DNA from: Helicobacter ailurogastricus
GTDB lineage: Bacteria > Campylobacterota > Campylobacteria > Campylobacterales > Helicobacteraceae
Length of the DNA stretch: 64,000 bases
Direction: 5' to 3'
Assembly (NCBI RefSeq): GCF_001282945.1
Contig: NZ_CDMG01000009.1
Coordinates: 17,071 to 81,070, forward strand
Shown here in pieces: positions 47,732-58,701 of the stretch (position 1 is its first letter; each line of letters opens with the position of its first letter). The notes under the pieces were generated by a model. The model saw only the letters and a program-made list of their open reading frames with translations. It ran no database searches and had not been told where the DNA came from. Position numbers and translations under genes: made by a program.

Positions 47732-48511
47732 CTATTTTTTAATCTGCTCGATGGCTTGGCGGTAACGGTTAATATTGGTGTCTGTGAGCTCTTTGACTAA
47801 TTTTTTCATCACCATGGGATACATTTGGTTTAAAATTTTGCGAATCGCCTCATCGTTATTTTTTTCTAGCTCGGTGTGGCTTGTCACCTTGGGCCCAGCA
47901 AACCCACCGGAATTTGTGGTTTCGTAAGTGTAGCGGTGAGTGGTGGCCTGCGCAGTCCCCACTTCTACGCCGAAGTTGTGGATGATGCGCCCGGTTTCTG
48001 GCTCAAAGAATTTAAACCACACCGACCCCGAGCTTTGATCGACCAAGACATCGACATTGTCTTTTTCAGGGTTTTTTGTGTCCATTTTGATGTCTTCTAA
48101 GATTCCAATCCAGCCACCCATGTCCAGCACGGACCACATTTTATGTTTCTGCTCGGGGGTTAGGGCTTGCTCAGTGCTCAAAAGCTCCACATTGTAGCCG
48201 CGTTTTTGGAAAATCTCTTTAATCTGCCCCACCAACGCGTTTTGGAACTGGTCGATATAGGGGGCTAGATTGTTTGTAACTTGGATGTGGGGGGCTAAAA
48301 TCCCCACGATGTGGTGGTTGGGGGCTTCTGGAGCGATGTTGATGGGGTAGTTAAAATTTAAAATCGTGTCGCCCTTAACCGCCACTGCATGGCTTTTTTG
48401 GTTGGGGGTTTTTGCGCTGCTTGGGTTGCTCGTGTTGCCGCCATCCATAGCACAGCCTGAAATCAGTAAGCCTGCCAAAGAACCTAACAAAACAAGATTT
48501 TTATACATCAT
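47732..48511 (-). CDS. HpaA-family lipoprotein
   Basis: The 259-residue protein has a lipoprotein signal with lipobox LISGC and matches the neuraminyllactose-binding haemagglutinin (HpaA) family: NYPINIAPEAPNHHIVGILA, HIQVTNNLAPYIDQFQNAL and FFEPETGRIIHNFGVEVG. HpaA of H. pylori is a surface adhesin-like flagellar-sheath lipoprotein with several paralogues. The KRTIQK motif once proposed for sialic-acid binding is not evident here, so it may be a paralogue. Confidence 0.88.
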   Translation of the reverse strand: MMYKNLVLLGSLAGLLISGCAMDGGNTSNPSSAKTPNQKSHAVAVKGDTILNFNYPINIAPEAPNHHIVGILAPHIQVTNNLAPYIDQFQNALVGQIKEIFQKRGYNVELLSTEQALTPEQKHKMWSVLDMGGWIGILEDIKMDTKNPEKDNVDVLVDQSSGSVWFKFFEPETGRIIHNFGVEVGTAQATTHRYTYETTNSGGFAGPKVTSHTELEKNNDEAIRKILNQMYPMVMKKLVKELTDTNINRYRQAIEQIKK

Positions 48512-48587
48512 GAGATCACCTCTAAAAATAAAATGTAAATCTCCATTCTAGCATAGATTAACAAACATTAACCCCTCCCAAACCTAG

Positions 48588-49568
48588 CTAAATGGGCAAC
48601 ACCCGGATATTTTCGTCTAATTGCTCTTGCAACACCCCCTCGATCGCAAAGAGTGTCCCTGTGGCTGCGCTCGCGCACCCATCGCACGCTCCCATGTAGC
48701 GGATATAGACATCCACAAACCCCCCGCCCTCTTTGATGTCTAAGACCTCCAAATTCCCCCCATCCATCATGAGCATAGGGCGGATGTGGGTGTCGATGGT
48801 TTTATCGATCGCCTTGACCTTTTGTACCATGGTCATTTCGCTAAAGGCCAAATTCCCCTCTAAAGATTTTTGCGCCACTTCTTTGCGCTTCTCTGCCTCC
48901 ATCTCCGCGCGCACCTCTTTTAAAATATCCACGAGGTAGTACTCCCTAGCTTCGTGCCCGCCGGGTTGTACGCAACTTTTGCAAAAACCCCCCGCTTTGG
49001 TGTAGTTGGTGATCTCCTCCACGCTTTTTAAGTCGTTGAGCCTAATCACCTCTTTAATGGTGCCAAGGCTCACCCGTGCGCACTCGCACACGATGATTTC
49101 GTCTTCAAAATCCTCGGGGTTTTTGCCCAAATATTGCCCCGCAGCTTGCTTGATCACATCATAAGCCATCACGGAGCAGTGCATTTTTTGCCCGGGCACG
49201 GCGGGCACATCGGGGTGATCTCTTAGGCCTTTTTCTACATCTAAATTTGTGATCTTCACCGCCTCTTGCACCCTTTTACCCAAACACAGCTCGACCATCA
49301 TGTCAGAGCTAGCAATCGCCGTCCCGCACCCAAAGCTCTTAAACTTCGCATCGACAATTCGATCGGTTTGTGGGTCGATGAGCCAATAAAGGCGCACCGC
49401 ATCCCCGCACGCCTCCGCTCCATAGTCGGCGACAATGAGTTTCGCCCCTTTGGCTTTGGCATCCTCTTCTGTGAGTACCCCTAAATGTGTGGGGTTGTCC
49501 ATGCGTCTGCTCACCTCTTTAGAGTAAGCGTCCCACAAAGCCCCACCTAGTAAATTATTTTTTCCCAT
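48588..49568 (-). CDS. nifU: Fe-S cluster scaffold NifU
   Basis: The 326-residue modular scaffold has an IscU-like N-domain with YGAEACGDAVRLYW, FGCGTAIASSDMM and CSVMA; a central ferredoxin-like part with CECARVSLGTI and CKSCVQPGGHEAR; and a C-terminal Nfu domain with MGACDGCASAATG. It accepts sulfur from NifS directly upstream. Helicobacter uses this NIF-type pair as its main Fe-S assembly system. Confidence 0.96.
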   Translation of the reverse strand: MGKNNLLGGALWDAYSKEVSRRMDNPTHLGVLTEEDAKAKGAKLIVADYGAEACGDAVRLYWLIDPQTDRIVDAKFKSFGCGTAIASSDMMVELCLGKRVQEAVKITNLDVEKGLRDHPDVPAVPGQKMHCSVMAYDVIKQAAGQYLGKNPEDFEDEIIVCECARVSLGTIKEVIRLNDLKSVEEITNYTKAGGFCKSCVQPGGHEAREYYLVDILKEVRAEMEAEKRKEVAQKSLEGNLAFSEMTMVQKVKAIDKTIDTHIRPMLMMDGGNLEVLDIKEGGGFVDVYIRYMGACDGCASAATGTLFAIEGVLQEQLDENIRVLPI

Positions 49569-49580
49569 TTTTAAATCTCC

Positions 49581-50786
<1,206 letters not shown>

Positions 50787-50887
50787 TTAAAGGCTTCAAG
50801 TCGTTTTCTCATAGAGAGATGATAATACTACGCTATCCTTTAAGTTTGCTAAATGGCTTGGGCTTGTTTTCGGCAGAATGGTAGAGA

Positions 50888-51928
50888 TTAGGGCGTTAAT
50901 TCCTCCCCCCCCCCCCCCCCCAGTATTTTGTACCGCACACGGCGCGCTAAATCCAAGACACCCCTACTAAAGAGCCGGTGTTTAACCGCTTTGTAGTAGG
51001 CGCATAAAAAGCGGCAAGGGGTTTTAAACAACAAATGCAAAGTGCTGTGTTTTATAGAAAAGTAGTGTTGATGCACCATTTCTTGCGTAAATTGAGCTTG
51101 TCTAGCATCCCAATCTAGGAAAAAATCGCAAGAAAGGGGGGTTTTGGATAGAGTTGTGAGCCATAAACCAGACTTCACGCTAAAGGGCATGTACCAAGGT
51201 TTAGGTACACCGTGGAAGTCGCAATAGTGCAAAATGATGGGATTTTCTAGGCTCTCTTGAAGCTGGGGCACGTCTAGGGGGTGGATCGCGTCTAAACACC
51301 TACCCTCATAGAAAGCGGGCATGACACAATATTTTAGGGGTAATCTGGCAATCTCATTTGGCCAAACAAAGGTGATCAAATCGGGTTCATTTAAGTGCCG
51401 CTGCCGTTTTTGGATGCACTCTAGGACTTTTTGTGTCCAGTTGTGTGCGCGCATGTAGGCTAAATTACAAAACCAAAACCCCTCTAGAGCGTGCTCTTCT
51501 TCACTGGTAAAAACCGCGTATAAATAAACAGGTTGGGCTGCATCCATTTTGATAAAATCTAAAGTCGGGTCTTGCAAAAACACCACATCGACATCGGTCC
51601 AAATGATTTTGTCGTATTGTGGGAAGAAATCCACCAAGATGTATTTGATCAACACCATTTTAGAAAAACGGGCTAAAAACGCGTCTGAAAAGGGGTTATG
51701 AAACTTCTCTAAAAAGCCCCCAATGTCAATAAAATCTAGGTTCACAAAATCGGCATAAGGCTTTGCCAAGTCTTTCAGTTTTTCGATGTCTTCCTCTTGC
51801 AATTTTGCCCAAAAAATGTGGATGGTGTAGACAGCACTCTTGCCCCCTTCTTTGCTCTTTTGCAAGCACTCCAAAAGAGAGTAAATCGCCACGGCTGCCG
51901 GGATCAAGTAGTTTTTGTCAAAGGCCAT
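50888..51928 (-). CDS. Family 8 glycosyltransferase with a phase-variable 3' end
   Basis: The 346-residue enzyme probably adds a hexose to lipopolysaccharide. It shows the GT8 start FDKNYLIPAAVAIYSLLECL, the KMVLIKYILVDFFPQYDKII helix and the DxD metal site in WTDVDVVFLQDPT, then LHYCDFHGVPKPW (His for metal). A run of 17 C (G in the coding strand) near the C-terminus codes five Gly before EELTP-stop. Adding one base would extend the protein by about 35 residues; losing one ends it at once. Relatives usually have a few more N-terminal residues, and an AAAGGA lies upstream with only non-standard start codons in frame, so the true start is uncertain. Confidence 0.88.
   Translation of the reverse strand: MAFDKNYLIPAAVAIYSLLECLQKSKEGGKSAVYTIHIFWAKLQEEDIEKLKDLAKPYADFVNLDFIDIGGFLEKFHNPFSDAFLARFSKMVLIKYILVDFFPQYDKIIWTDVDVVFLQDPTLDFIKMDAAQPVYLYAVFTSEEEHALEGFWFCNLAYMRAHNWTQKVLECIQKRQRHLNEPDLITFVWPNEIARLPLKYCVMPAFYEGRCLDAIHPLDVPQLQESLENPIILHYCDFHGVPKPWYMPFSVKSGLWLTTLSKTPLSCDFFLDWDARQAQFTQEMVHQHYFSIKHSTLHLLFKTPCRFLCAYYKAVKHRLFSRGVLDLARRVRYKILGGGGGEELTP
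50905..50921. repeat. Homopolymer run (C)17
   Basis: Seventeen C in a row lie inside the 3' end of the glycosyltransferase gene. Runs this long are unstable in Helicobacter and are a usual means of switching surface glycan genes. Confidence 0.9.
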
Positions 51929-52058
51929 TGCGATAGGGACGTGTAGAGGATTCAGGGCGTTGATCCTTTAGACAAAGTTACTAGATTTTAGTAAAAATTC
52001 CCATAAATGTAGCTGGAATGTAGCTGGGCGTGCCCTGATTTTTTAAAGACCTCTTAGT

Positions 52059-53351
52059 TTAAGCGCAACCCAATTCTTTAAAAACTTCTTTGAGGCGTTT
52101 TTCATAGGTGTGTTTTTGACTCGCCTCTTTAAAGGCGTTTTCTCTAATCTTGACCAGCTCTTCCTTATGTGCCAAGTAATGACGGGTTTTGTGGATGAGG
52201 TCTTTAATGTCTTTGTAAAAAATCACACTATCGGGTCTAAACAGCAGCTCTAAGTCCTTGTTGTGCGTGGTGATGTAAGCCGCCCCGCTCATGGGCGCGT
52301 CAAAATCTCTAAGTTTCATGTTGACAAAATCTCCCACCCCTACACTCCCACAGCCCAAGACCAATTCACACTGGTTAAAAAATAAATTTGTTTCCTCTAA
52401 GGGCAGCCGCCCCCCAAAGCCATAGCCATACGCTCTCACCTTAAACCCCTCTTGCTCTAGGGCTTTGATGATTTCCCCTCTAACGCCCACATTGGCACCC
52501 ACAAAGCCAATGTCATAAATGCGCTCGACTCCCTCTAAAGGGTAGTAAAACTCTAAACTGCTGGCTAGGGGCATGTAAAAGGCTGGCGTGCCCTCTTGGA
52601 GTATCCACCTAACCCGTTCGGGAGCGGTGCTTAAAGCGCAATCGATGAAAGGCAAAATGGCGTGTGTGCCGATGGGCTTGTTTAAATGCCAGTCAAAGCG
52701 ATCGTCCATTTGTAAATTTAAGATTTTTAAATCCTTGTAGCGGTGCTTGAGCCTCAATAAATCCCTAGGCGTGTAGTTCCACCCCCAGCCTTGGATGATG
52801 AGTAAATCGGGTTTGGCTGTTGCGGGGGCGGCGTCTAAAATCTCTAAAATCCTTGTGGTGTTGGCGTAAGAATTGGCCTCGCAAGTGTGGTAAAACCGAT
52901 TAGTACCATTCTTGTAACCATAATGAAAAGTCCCATAACTCCCATCGGCTTTGGTAAATAGATACAGCTTTTCACACAGCTTTTCTAAATCTTGGATAAA
53001 CCCGCTCTTGTCTTGGTGTTCATCGTTGCCGGCAAAGAGCACAAAGGGTTTTCTGGTTTTAAATTTCTCCTTAAAGGCGGCGTTAAATCCCCTTTGTTCT
53101 AGCAAGGCTTGCACCTCTTGGGGCGCGGCTAAGTGTGCATAGTGCTCACACTCTTTGTGGTGCGTTTTGACCAAATCGCCGTATAAATCGTTGTAGTCGT
53201 AGGCCTTTAGACGCTGGTCGACATATTGCTCTAAGTGGGGGTTTAGATAAAAAAAGCGGTTGTGGTAAACCCATGCCAGTGCTTTATAACAGGCGCGCCC
53301 TAAAGGTATTTTCTTTAAAGACTCCCGAATTTTGGCTTTCAAGGTTGACAT
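52059..53351 (-). CDS. CgeB/YkvP-like glycosyltransferase
   Basis: The 430-residue protein has a nucleotide-sugar-binding GT-B fold pattern. PDLLIIQGWGWNYTPRDLLR is in the first half. A C-terminal domain follows with VERIYDIGFVGANVGVRGEI, MKLRDFDAPMSGAAYITTHN and FYKDIKDLIHKTRHYLAHKE, as in CgeB-like enzymes. The PMSGA-Y-x-T motif near residue 355 is characteristic. It may act with the neighbouring GT8 enzyme on the same surface glycan, both being on the minus strand; the acceptor is unknown. Confidence 0.85.
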   Translation of the reverse strand: MSTLKAKIRESLKKIPLGRACYKALAWVYHNRFFYLNPHLEQYVDQRLKAYDYNDLYGDLVKTHHKECEHYAHLAAPQEVQALLEQRGFNAAFKEKFKTRKPFVLFAGNDEHQDKSGFIQDLEKLCEKLYLFTKADGSYGTFHYGYKNGTNRFYHTCEANSYANTTRILEILDAAPATAKPDLLIIQGWGWNYTPRDLLRLKHRYKDLKILNLQMDDRFDWHLNKPIGTHAILPFIDCALSTAPERVRWILQEGTPAFYMPLASSLEFYYPLEGVERIYDIGFVGANVGVRGEIIKALEQEGFKVRAYGYGFGGRLPLEETNLFFNQCELVLGCGSVGVGDFVNMKLRDFDAPMSGAAYITTHNKDLELLFRPDSVIFYKDIKDLIHKTRHYLAHKEELVKIRENAFKEASQKHTYEKRLKEVFKELGCA

Positions 53352-53362
53352 TTTCGACTCTT

Positions 53363-54673
53363 TTAAGGGGCTTGCACAATTTCTTGCAACATCTGCACGC
53401 TCTCTTGGCTAGAGATGATCTCTTCCTCCTCTTGGGCTAAAAATGCATCCATGGCGCTTTTTTTATCCATCGCCTCGTCTAATTCCTCATCAAAACCCCG
53501 TTGGTAAGAACCGATGCGAATCAGTACCTCGTTTTCTTTAAGCATGGCATAAAGTTTGCGGAATTTGCGGGCCGCGAGCATGTGATCGTGGCTGCTCACC
53601 TCTTTACTCACCCTTGAAGCGGAGTTTAAAATATTGATGGGCGGGTAAATGCCATGGTCGGTGAGCTCTCGGCTAAGCACGATGTGTCCGTCTAAAATGC
53701 TGCGGCTTTGGTCGGCAATCGGATCGCTCAAGTCATCGCCCTCCACAAGCACGGTGAAAAAGGCGGTGATGCTCCCCTTGTTTTGCTCCTTGCCCGCGCG
53801 CTCCATCAGCTGGGGTAAGAGGGTTAGGCTTGAAGGGGGGTAGCCCTTGCTGGTGGGTGGCTCACCTAGGGCTAACCCGATCTCTCTTTGTGCCATCGCA
53901 AAGCGCGTTACAGAGTCCATCATAAAGAGCACATCATGCCCTTGGTTTTTAAAGTACTCGGCCACGCTCATGGCACAAAACGCCCCGTATTTGCGCATCA
54001 AAGGCGCGTCATCGCTCGTGGCGACCACTAAAACGGTGTTGTCTAAGTTGCCTTGTAAATTCTTGTGGATAAACTCAGGGATCTCCCGCCCCCTCTCCCC
54101 AATGAGGGCGATCACCTTAATTTGCGCTTCGCACCCTCTGACGATCATCCCCATTAAAGTGCTTTTACCCACCCCGCTGCCCGCAAAAATGCCTAACTTT
54201 TGCCCCTTGCCGCAGGTGAGCAAGCCGTCAATGCTTTTGACCCCCACGCCAAAAGGCTCGTCAATGATCCCCCGATCTAAGGGCTTGATGGGCGCAACCA
54301 TCACGGGCGCATAGGCACTAGCCCTAACATACCCCAAACCATCTAAGGGGTTGCCAAGAGGATCGAGCACGCGCCCTAAGAGCCCCTCGCCCACAGGAAA
54401 GCTTAAGCCTGCGCGCATAAACAGCACCCGATCGCCCACTCTGCACCCCTCCACAAAGGAAAAAGGCGTGAAGCCAAATTGCTCTTTTTCCACAACCACG
54501 ACCATCCCTAGACACTCTGACCCGTCTGCCTTTTGCACCTGCACCACATCCCCCACAGAGGGCAAAAACCCGCTCACAAAAACCATATTTGGCAAGATTT
54601 TTACCACCACGCCATAGCGGGGGGATAGGTCTCTTGGGTGTTGCAACTTGGAGCGCAAAACTTCTAGGGACAT
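53363..54673 (-). CDS. fliI: Flagellar export ATPase FliI
   Basis: The 436-residue ATPase resembles the F1 beta subunit. It has Walker A FAGSGVGKSTLMGMIV, VIALIGERGREIPEFI, the Walker B VLFMMDSVTRFAMAQRE and GEPPTSKGYPPSSLTLLPQL. It energises type III export of flagellar subunits. It is separated from the other flagellar genes in the window, which is usual for Helicobacter. Confidence 0.97.
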   Translation of the reverse strand: MSLEVLRSKLQHPRDLSPRYGVVVKILPNMVFVSGFLPSVGDVVQVQKADGSECLGMVVVVEKEQFGFTPFSFVEGCRVGDRVLFMRAGLSFPVGEGLLGRVLDPLGNPLDGLGYVRASAYAPVMVAPIKPLDRGIIDEPFGVGVKSIDGLLTCGKGQKLGIFAGSGVGKSTLMGMIVRGCEAQIKVIALIGERGREIPEFIHKNLQGNLDNTVLVVATSDDAPLMRKYGAFCAMSVAEYFKNQGHDVLFMMDSVTRFAMAQREIGLALGEPPTSKGYPPSSLTLLPQLMERAGKEQNKGSITAFFTVLVEGDDLSDPIADQSRSILDGHIVLSRELTDHGIYPPINILNSASRVSKEVSSHDHMLAARKFRKLYAMLKENEVLIRIGSYQRGFDEELDEAMDKKSAMDAFLAQEEEEIISSQESVQMLQEIVQAP

Positions 54674-54712
54674 GAAAACTCCTGCTTAATTTTAGATTAA
54701 CACACCTTTAGG

Positions 54713-54735
54713 TAGAATGCAAGGTTTATTATACT
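54713..54735 (+). promoter_or_regulatory. Possible -10 boxes before tig
   Basis: TAGAAT at 54713-54718 and TATACT at 54730-54735 are two possible -10 boxes in the 87-base gap between divergent fliI and tig. The second lies 26 bases before the tig ATG, with AAGGAG in between. Confidence 0.4.
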
Positions 54736-54760
54736 TTAATTAAACCCCAAGGAGTTTTGT

Positions 54761-56071
54761 ATGGATTTAACGACTAAAAGGTTAGATGGCGCGAATGCGT
54801 CTATCAGCGCCAAGCCTTCGGTGCAGGATTTTGAGAAAAAGTCCCACAGCATCGCGCAAAAAATTGCCAAAAACACCAAGTTAGACGGGTTTAGAAAAGG
54901 TAAAGTTCCCCTAGACATCATCAAGCAGCGCTACCAAGGGCACATCCAACAAGAGAGCGAAAAAGAGATGCTCGATGCGATTTTGCAAGAGGGGAGCAAG
55001 GCGTTAGAGATCACCCCCCAAGATATGATCGGCAACCCATCGATTCAAAAGTTTGAAAAGCAAGCCGAGCATTTTGACATTGAAATGCACATTGGGTTGC
55101 GCCCCCAAATCGACCTTTCAGGGGTGTTTGCGTGCGTACCTAGTTTCTCTTTGGAGGAAATCCAAGAAAGCGCCGTTGAAGAACGCTTGCAACATTTAGC
55201 CAAAGAGAGGGCAACCTTTACAGACGCGCCTGAAGAAAAGGCGGTGGCCAATGGCGATGGCGTGATTTTTGATTTTGAAGGCTTGTTAAACAACCAACCT
55301 TTTGAGGGCAATCAGGCGCGCAACTTCGCCCTTGTGGTGGGTGAAAACCGCCTTTTGCCTAGCTTTGAAAAGCAGTTGGTGGGCATGAAAAAGGAGGAAG
55401 AAAAGTATTTTTCAGTCCCTTTCCCTAAAGACTACGCCAACGCCACGCTGGCGGGTAAAGAGGTGTCTTTTCATGTGAAATTGCATAAAATCCAATTGCG
55501 CCAAATCCCCGAAATCGATGATGCCTTTGTTAAGATGGTTTTAAACCAAGAGAAAGAGCCCACGCTTGAAATGCTAAAAGAGCGCGTTAAAAACCAACTC
55601 TTTTTGGAGGCCAAAACCAAGCTCTACAACCAACAACTCAAAGAAACCTTGATCGACAAGCTCGACAAAGGTCTAAACTTTGATCTGCCCCAAACCATCA
55701 TCGAGCAGGAAATGGATTTGGTTTTTCGCCAAGCCCTGCAAAACATGAAGCCCGAGGAGATTAAAGAATTGCAAGAGGACCCCAAAAAGGTCAAGAAAAA
55801 AAGGGAGAGTTTTAGAGAACAAGCCCGCCGCAGTGTGAAAGTTACTTTCATCATCGATGCGCTCGCCAAACAGGAAAATATCCAAGTGGCAGACAACGAA
55901 GTTTTTCAAAGCATTTACTACGAGGCGATGATGACGAACCAAAACCCCCAGCAGACCCTAGAGTTTTACCAAAGAAACAACATGCTCCCTGCGGTGAAAA
56001 TGGCGATGGTCGAAGATCGGGTTTTAACTTTCTTATTAGATAAACAACTCCCCCAAGAGGCACACGCATGA
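54761..56071 (+). CDS. tig: Trigger factor
   Basis: The 436-residue ribosome-bound chaperone has the ribosome-docking signature as [16 protein letters not shown], a PPIase domain in the middle ([33 protein letters not shown]) and a long helical C-terminal chaperone part. It heads the row tig-clpP-def-comM-zntA, and its stop overlaps clpP by four bases. Confidence 0.96.
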   Translation: MDLTTKRLDGANASISAKPSVQDFEKKSHSIAQKIAKNTKLDGFRKGKVPLDIIKQRYQGHIQQESEKEMLDAILQEGSKALEITPQDMIGNPSIQKFEKQAEHFDIEMHIGLRPQIDLSGVFACVPSFSLEEIQESAVEERLQHLAKERATFTDAPEEKAVANGDGVIFDFEGLLNNQPFEGNQARNFALVVGENRLLPSFEKQLVGMKKEEEKYFSVPFPKDYANATLAGKEVSFHVKLHKIQLRQIPEIDDAFVKMVLNQEKEPTLEMLKERVKNQLFLEAKTKLYNQQLKETLIDKLDKGLNFDLPQTIIEQEMDLVFRQALQNMKPEEIKELQEDPKKVKKKRESFREQARRSVKVTFIIDALAKQENIQVADNEVFQSIYYEAMMTNQNPQQTLEFYQRNNMLPAVKMAMVEDRVLTFLLDKQLPQEAHA

Positions 56072-56661
56072 ACTATGTCCCCATCGTCATTGAAAAAACG
56101 GGGCGGGGAGAGCGCAGTTATGACATTTACTCAAGGCTCTTAAAAGATCGCATCGTTTTGCTCAGTGGAGAGATCAATGACGCGGTGGCGGCGGCCATTG
56201 TGGCACAACTCTTGTTTTTAGAAGCCGAAGACCCCGAAAAGGACATCAACCTTTACATCAACTCCCCGGGGGGGTCTGTAACGAGTGGTTTTAGCATTTA
56301 CGACACCATGAATTACATCCACCCTGACATTTGCACCATTTGCGTGGGGCAGGCCGCGTCTATGGGGGCGTTTTTACTCAGTTGCGGGACAAAGGGCAAA
56401 CGTTTTTCTTTGCCAAATTCAAGGATCATGATCCACCAACCCATTGGAGGCACGCAAGGGCAGGCCACCAACATTGCCATTTACACCAAAGAAATTTTAC
56501 GCCTTAAAGGGGTGCTAAACCAAGTCATGGCAGACAACACAGGCCAGCCCTTAGAGAAAATCGAGCAAGACACCGACCGCGACTTTTTTATGAGTGCTGA
56601 GGAAGCCAAAGCATACGGGCTTGTGGATGCAGTGCTCGTTAAGAGCCAAAAGCAAGGCTAA
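56068..56661 (+). CDS. clpP: Clp protease proteolytic subunit
   Basis: The 197-residue serine protease has the triad residues Ser98 in [12 protein letters not shown] and His123 in [17 protein letters not shown], with Asp in the DTDRDFFMS region. It degrades tmRNA-tagged proteins with ClpA or ClpX. The stop and the def start share one base. Confidence 0.97.
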   Translation: MNYVPIVIEKTGRGERSYDIYSRLLKDRIVLLSGEINDAVAAAIVAQLLFLEAEDPEKDINLYINSPGGSVTSGFSIYDTMNYIHPDICTICVGQAASMGAFLLSCGTKGKRFSLPNSRIMIHQPIGGTQGQATNIAIYTKEILRLKGVLNQVMADNTGQPLEKIEQDTDRDFFMSAEEAKAYGLVDAVLVKSQKQG

Positions 56662-57176
56662 TGGCTCTTTTGGAGTTGGTGCGTTACCCGGACAAACGGC
56701 TTAGAAAACGCTCTCAGGAGGTCGTGCTCTTTGATGAGGCTTTGCACCAGCTCTTAGATGACATGCACGAAACCATGCTCGCCAATAAGGGCATCGGGCT
56801 AGCGGCGATTCAAGTGGGCGTGCCTAAGCGCGTTTTGCTCGTGCATGTGCCAAGAGAGGACGACACCCAGCCGCCCGAGGACTGCCTAGAGATCATCAAC
56901 CCCACTTTAATGCAAACAGAGGGGGAGATTTTATGGCGGGAGGGGTGCTTGTCTGTGCCTGAGTTTTACGAGGAAGTGTTGCGGCATGCCAACATCACAC
57001 TGGGCTATCAAGATCGCTTTGGCAATGCTAAGGTGTTGCAGGCCAGCGAGCTTTTGAGCGTGGCGATTCAGCACGAAATGGACCACTTAAACGGGGTCTT
57101 GTTCGTGGATAAATTGTCGATGTTGAAGCGTAAAAAATTTGAAAAGGAATTTAAGAAAAACCTAAAGAGTCCTTAA
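56661..57176 (+). CDS. def: Peptide deformylase
   Basis: The 171-residue metalloenzyme removes the formyl group from new proteins. All three motifs are present: [18 protein letters not shown] and QHEMDHLNG, the last two with the Cys and two His metal ligands. It lies between clpP and comM with one-base overlaps. Confidence 0.97.
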   Translation: MALLELVRYPDKRLRKRSQEVVLFDEALHQLLDDMHETMLANKGIGLAAIQVGVPKRVLLVHVPREDDTQPPEDCLEIINPTLMQTEGEILWREGCLSVPEFYEEVLRHANITLGYQDRFGNAKVLQASELLSVAIQHEMDHLNGVLFVDKLSMLKRKKFEKEFKKNLKSP

Positions 57177-58699
57177 TGCAAACGCAAGTGGTGAATGCGC
57201 TTTATTGTGCTACAATGGCTGGGGCGAGTGCCCAAATCGTGGAGGTTGAAGCCACTTTTACCCGCGCCCTGCCCGCCTTTGTGATCTCAGGGCTTGCCAA
57301 CAACGCCATCCAAGAGTCCAAACAACGGGTACAATCCGCCTTGCAAAACAACGGCTTTACTTTCCCCCCGCTTAAAATCACCATCAATTTATCCCCCGCC
57401 GACTTGCCTAAAAGCGGGAGTCATTTTGACTTGCCCATGGCGCTCTTGGTTGCCTTGCAAAAACAGCCTTTGCAGGGCCAATGGTTTGCTTTTGGCGAGC
57501 TGGGGCTAGATGGGCGCATCAAGCACAACGAGGCGATTTTTCCCATGCTCTTAGACATCGCCTTGCAAAAGCCCGGCGCGCATGTAATCGTGCCAAGTTT
57601 AGGCAAAGAGCTTTTTAGCTTGATCCCTAATTTGCACTTGCACTTTGTGGCACATTTGCAAGAAGCCTTGCAAGTGCTAAAAAACCCGGCCACCATCCCT
57701 GCAAGACCCCCTTTAAACTTGCCCTTTGCTAGCCTAGAGCTTAACGGGCAACGTTACTACTACACCACAGATTTTGCCCTAGACTTTAAAGAGGTGCGGG
57801 GGCAAGAGGTGGCTAAAGAAGCGGCACTCGTTGCGGCAGCAGGGTTACACAATATTTTATTTGAGGGCAGTCCGGGCTGTGGCAAGAGCATGATCGCTAA
57901 ACGCTTGCGCTACATTTTACCCCCAAGCACTCTAGCCGAAATGATCGAAGCGGTGAAGCTTAGAATTTTGAGCCAACAGGAGGGCAATTATAGCCCGCTA
58001 AGAAGCTTTAGAAGCCCGCACCAAAGCGCATCCAAGTCGAGTATTTTAGGCTCTACGCAGGGCAATGCCCCTAGCCCGGGTGAAATCGCGCTTGCGCACA
58101 ATGGGGTTTTGTTCTTTGATGAGTTGCCCCACTTTAAAAGAGAGGTTTTAGAGGGCTTGAGAGAGCCGATGGAGAATCATAAATTGGTGATCTCAAGGGT
58201 GCATAGCAAGATCGAGTACAACACTTCGTTTTTGTTCGTGGGGGCGATGAACCCCTGCCCTTGTGGGAATTTAATGGATGTGTCTAAAGTCTGCCGCTGC
58301 CAAGAGAGAGAAATTTTGGCCTATAAAAACCGCCTAAGTGCGCCCTTTTTAGACCGCATCGATTTATTCGTGCAAATGGCCGTGATCCAAGAGGACGCAA
58401 AAAGCACGCTTAACTCAAAGGCCATGCACGAACAAGTGCTAGAGGCGTTTAAAATGCAAAAAATGCGCGGACAAGAAGTGCTCAATGGCAAATTGCAAGA
58501 GAGCGACATCACCACCTTTTGTCCGCTCGAGCCTGAGGCGCGGCATTTATTAGAGCAAGCCACCTTGCGCTTTGGCTTGTCTGAGCGGGCAGTGAGTAAG
58601 AGTAAAAAAGTCGCCCGCAGCATTGCGGATTTACAAAGGTGCGCTACCATCAACAAACGACACATGCTTAAAGCGTTGCAATTTAGAAAAGTGGGGTGA
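57176..58699 (+). CDS. comM: ComM / YifB-type AAA+ helicase
   Basis: The 507-residue protein has the N-terminal Lon-like domain ([40 protein letters not shown]), the Walker [16 protein letters not shown], the Walker [16 protein letters not shown], the Mg-chelatase motif [14 protein letters not shown] and the zinc-like cluster [11 protein letters not shown]. In naturally competent bacteria ComM promotes branch migration during transformation, which fits a competent genus. It ends two bases before zntA. Confidence 0.93.
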   Translation: MQTQVVNALYCATMAGASAQIVEVEATFTRALPAFVISGLANNAIQESKQRVQSALQNNGFTFPPLKITINLSPADLPKSGSHFDLPMALLVALQKQPLQGQWFAFGELGLDGRIKHNEAIFPMLLDIALQKPGAHVIVPSLGKELFSLIPNLHLHFVAHLQEALQVLKNPATIPARPPLNLPFASLELNGQRYYYTTDFALDFKEVRGQEVAKEAALVAAAGLHNILFEGSPGCGKSMIAKRLRYILPPSTLAEMIEAVKLRILSQQEGNYSPLRSFRSPHQSASKSSILGSTQGNAPSPGEIALAHNGVLFFDELPHFKREVLEGLREPMENHKLVISRVHSKIEYNTSFLFVGAMNPCPCGNLMDVSKVCRCQEREILAYKNRLSAPFLDRIDLFVQMAVIQEDAKSTLNSKAMHEQVLEAFKMQKMRGQEVLNGKLQESDITTFCPLEPEARHLLEQATLRFGLSERAVSKSKKVARSIADLQRCATINKRHMLKALQFRKVG

Positions 58700-58701
58700 A
58701 A

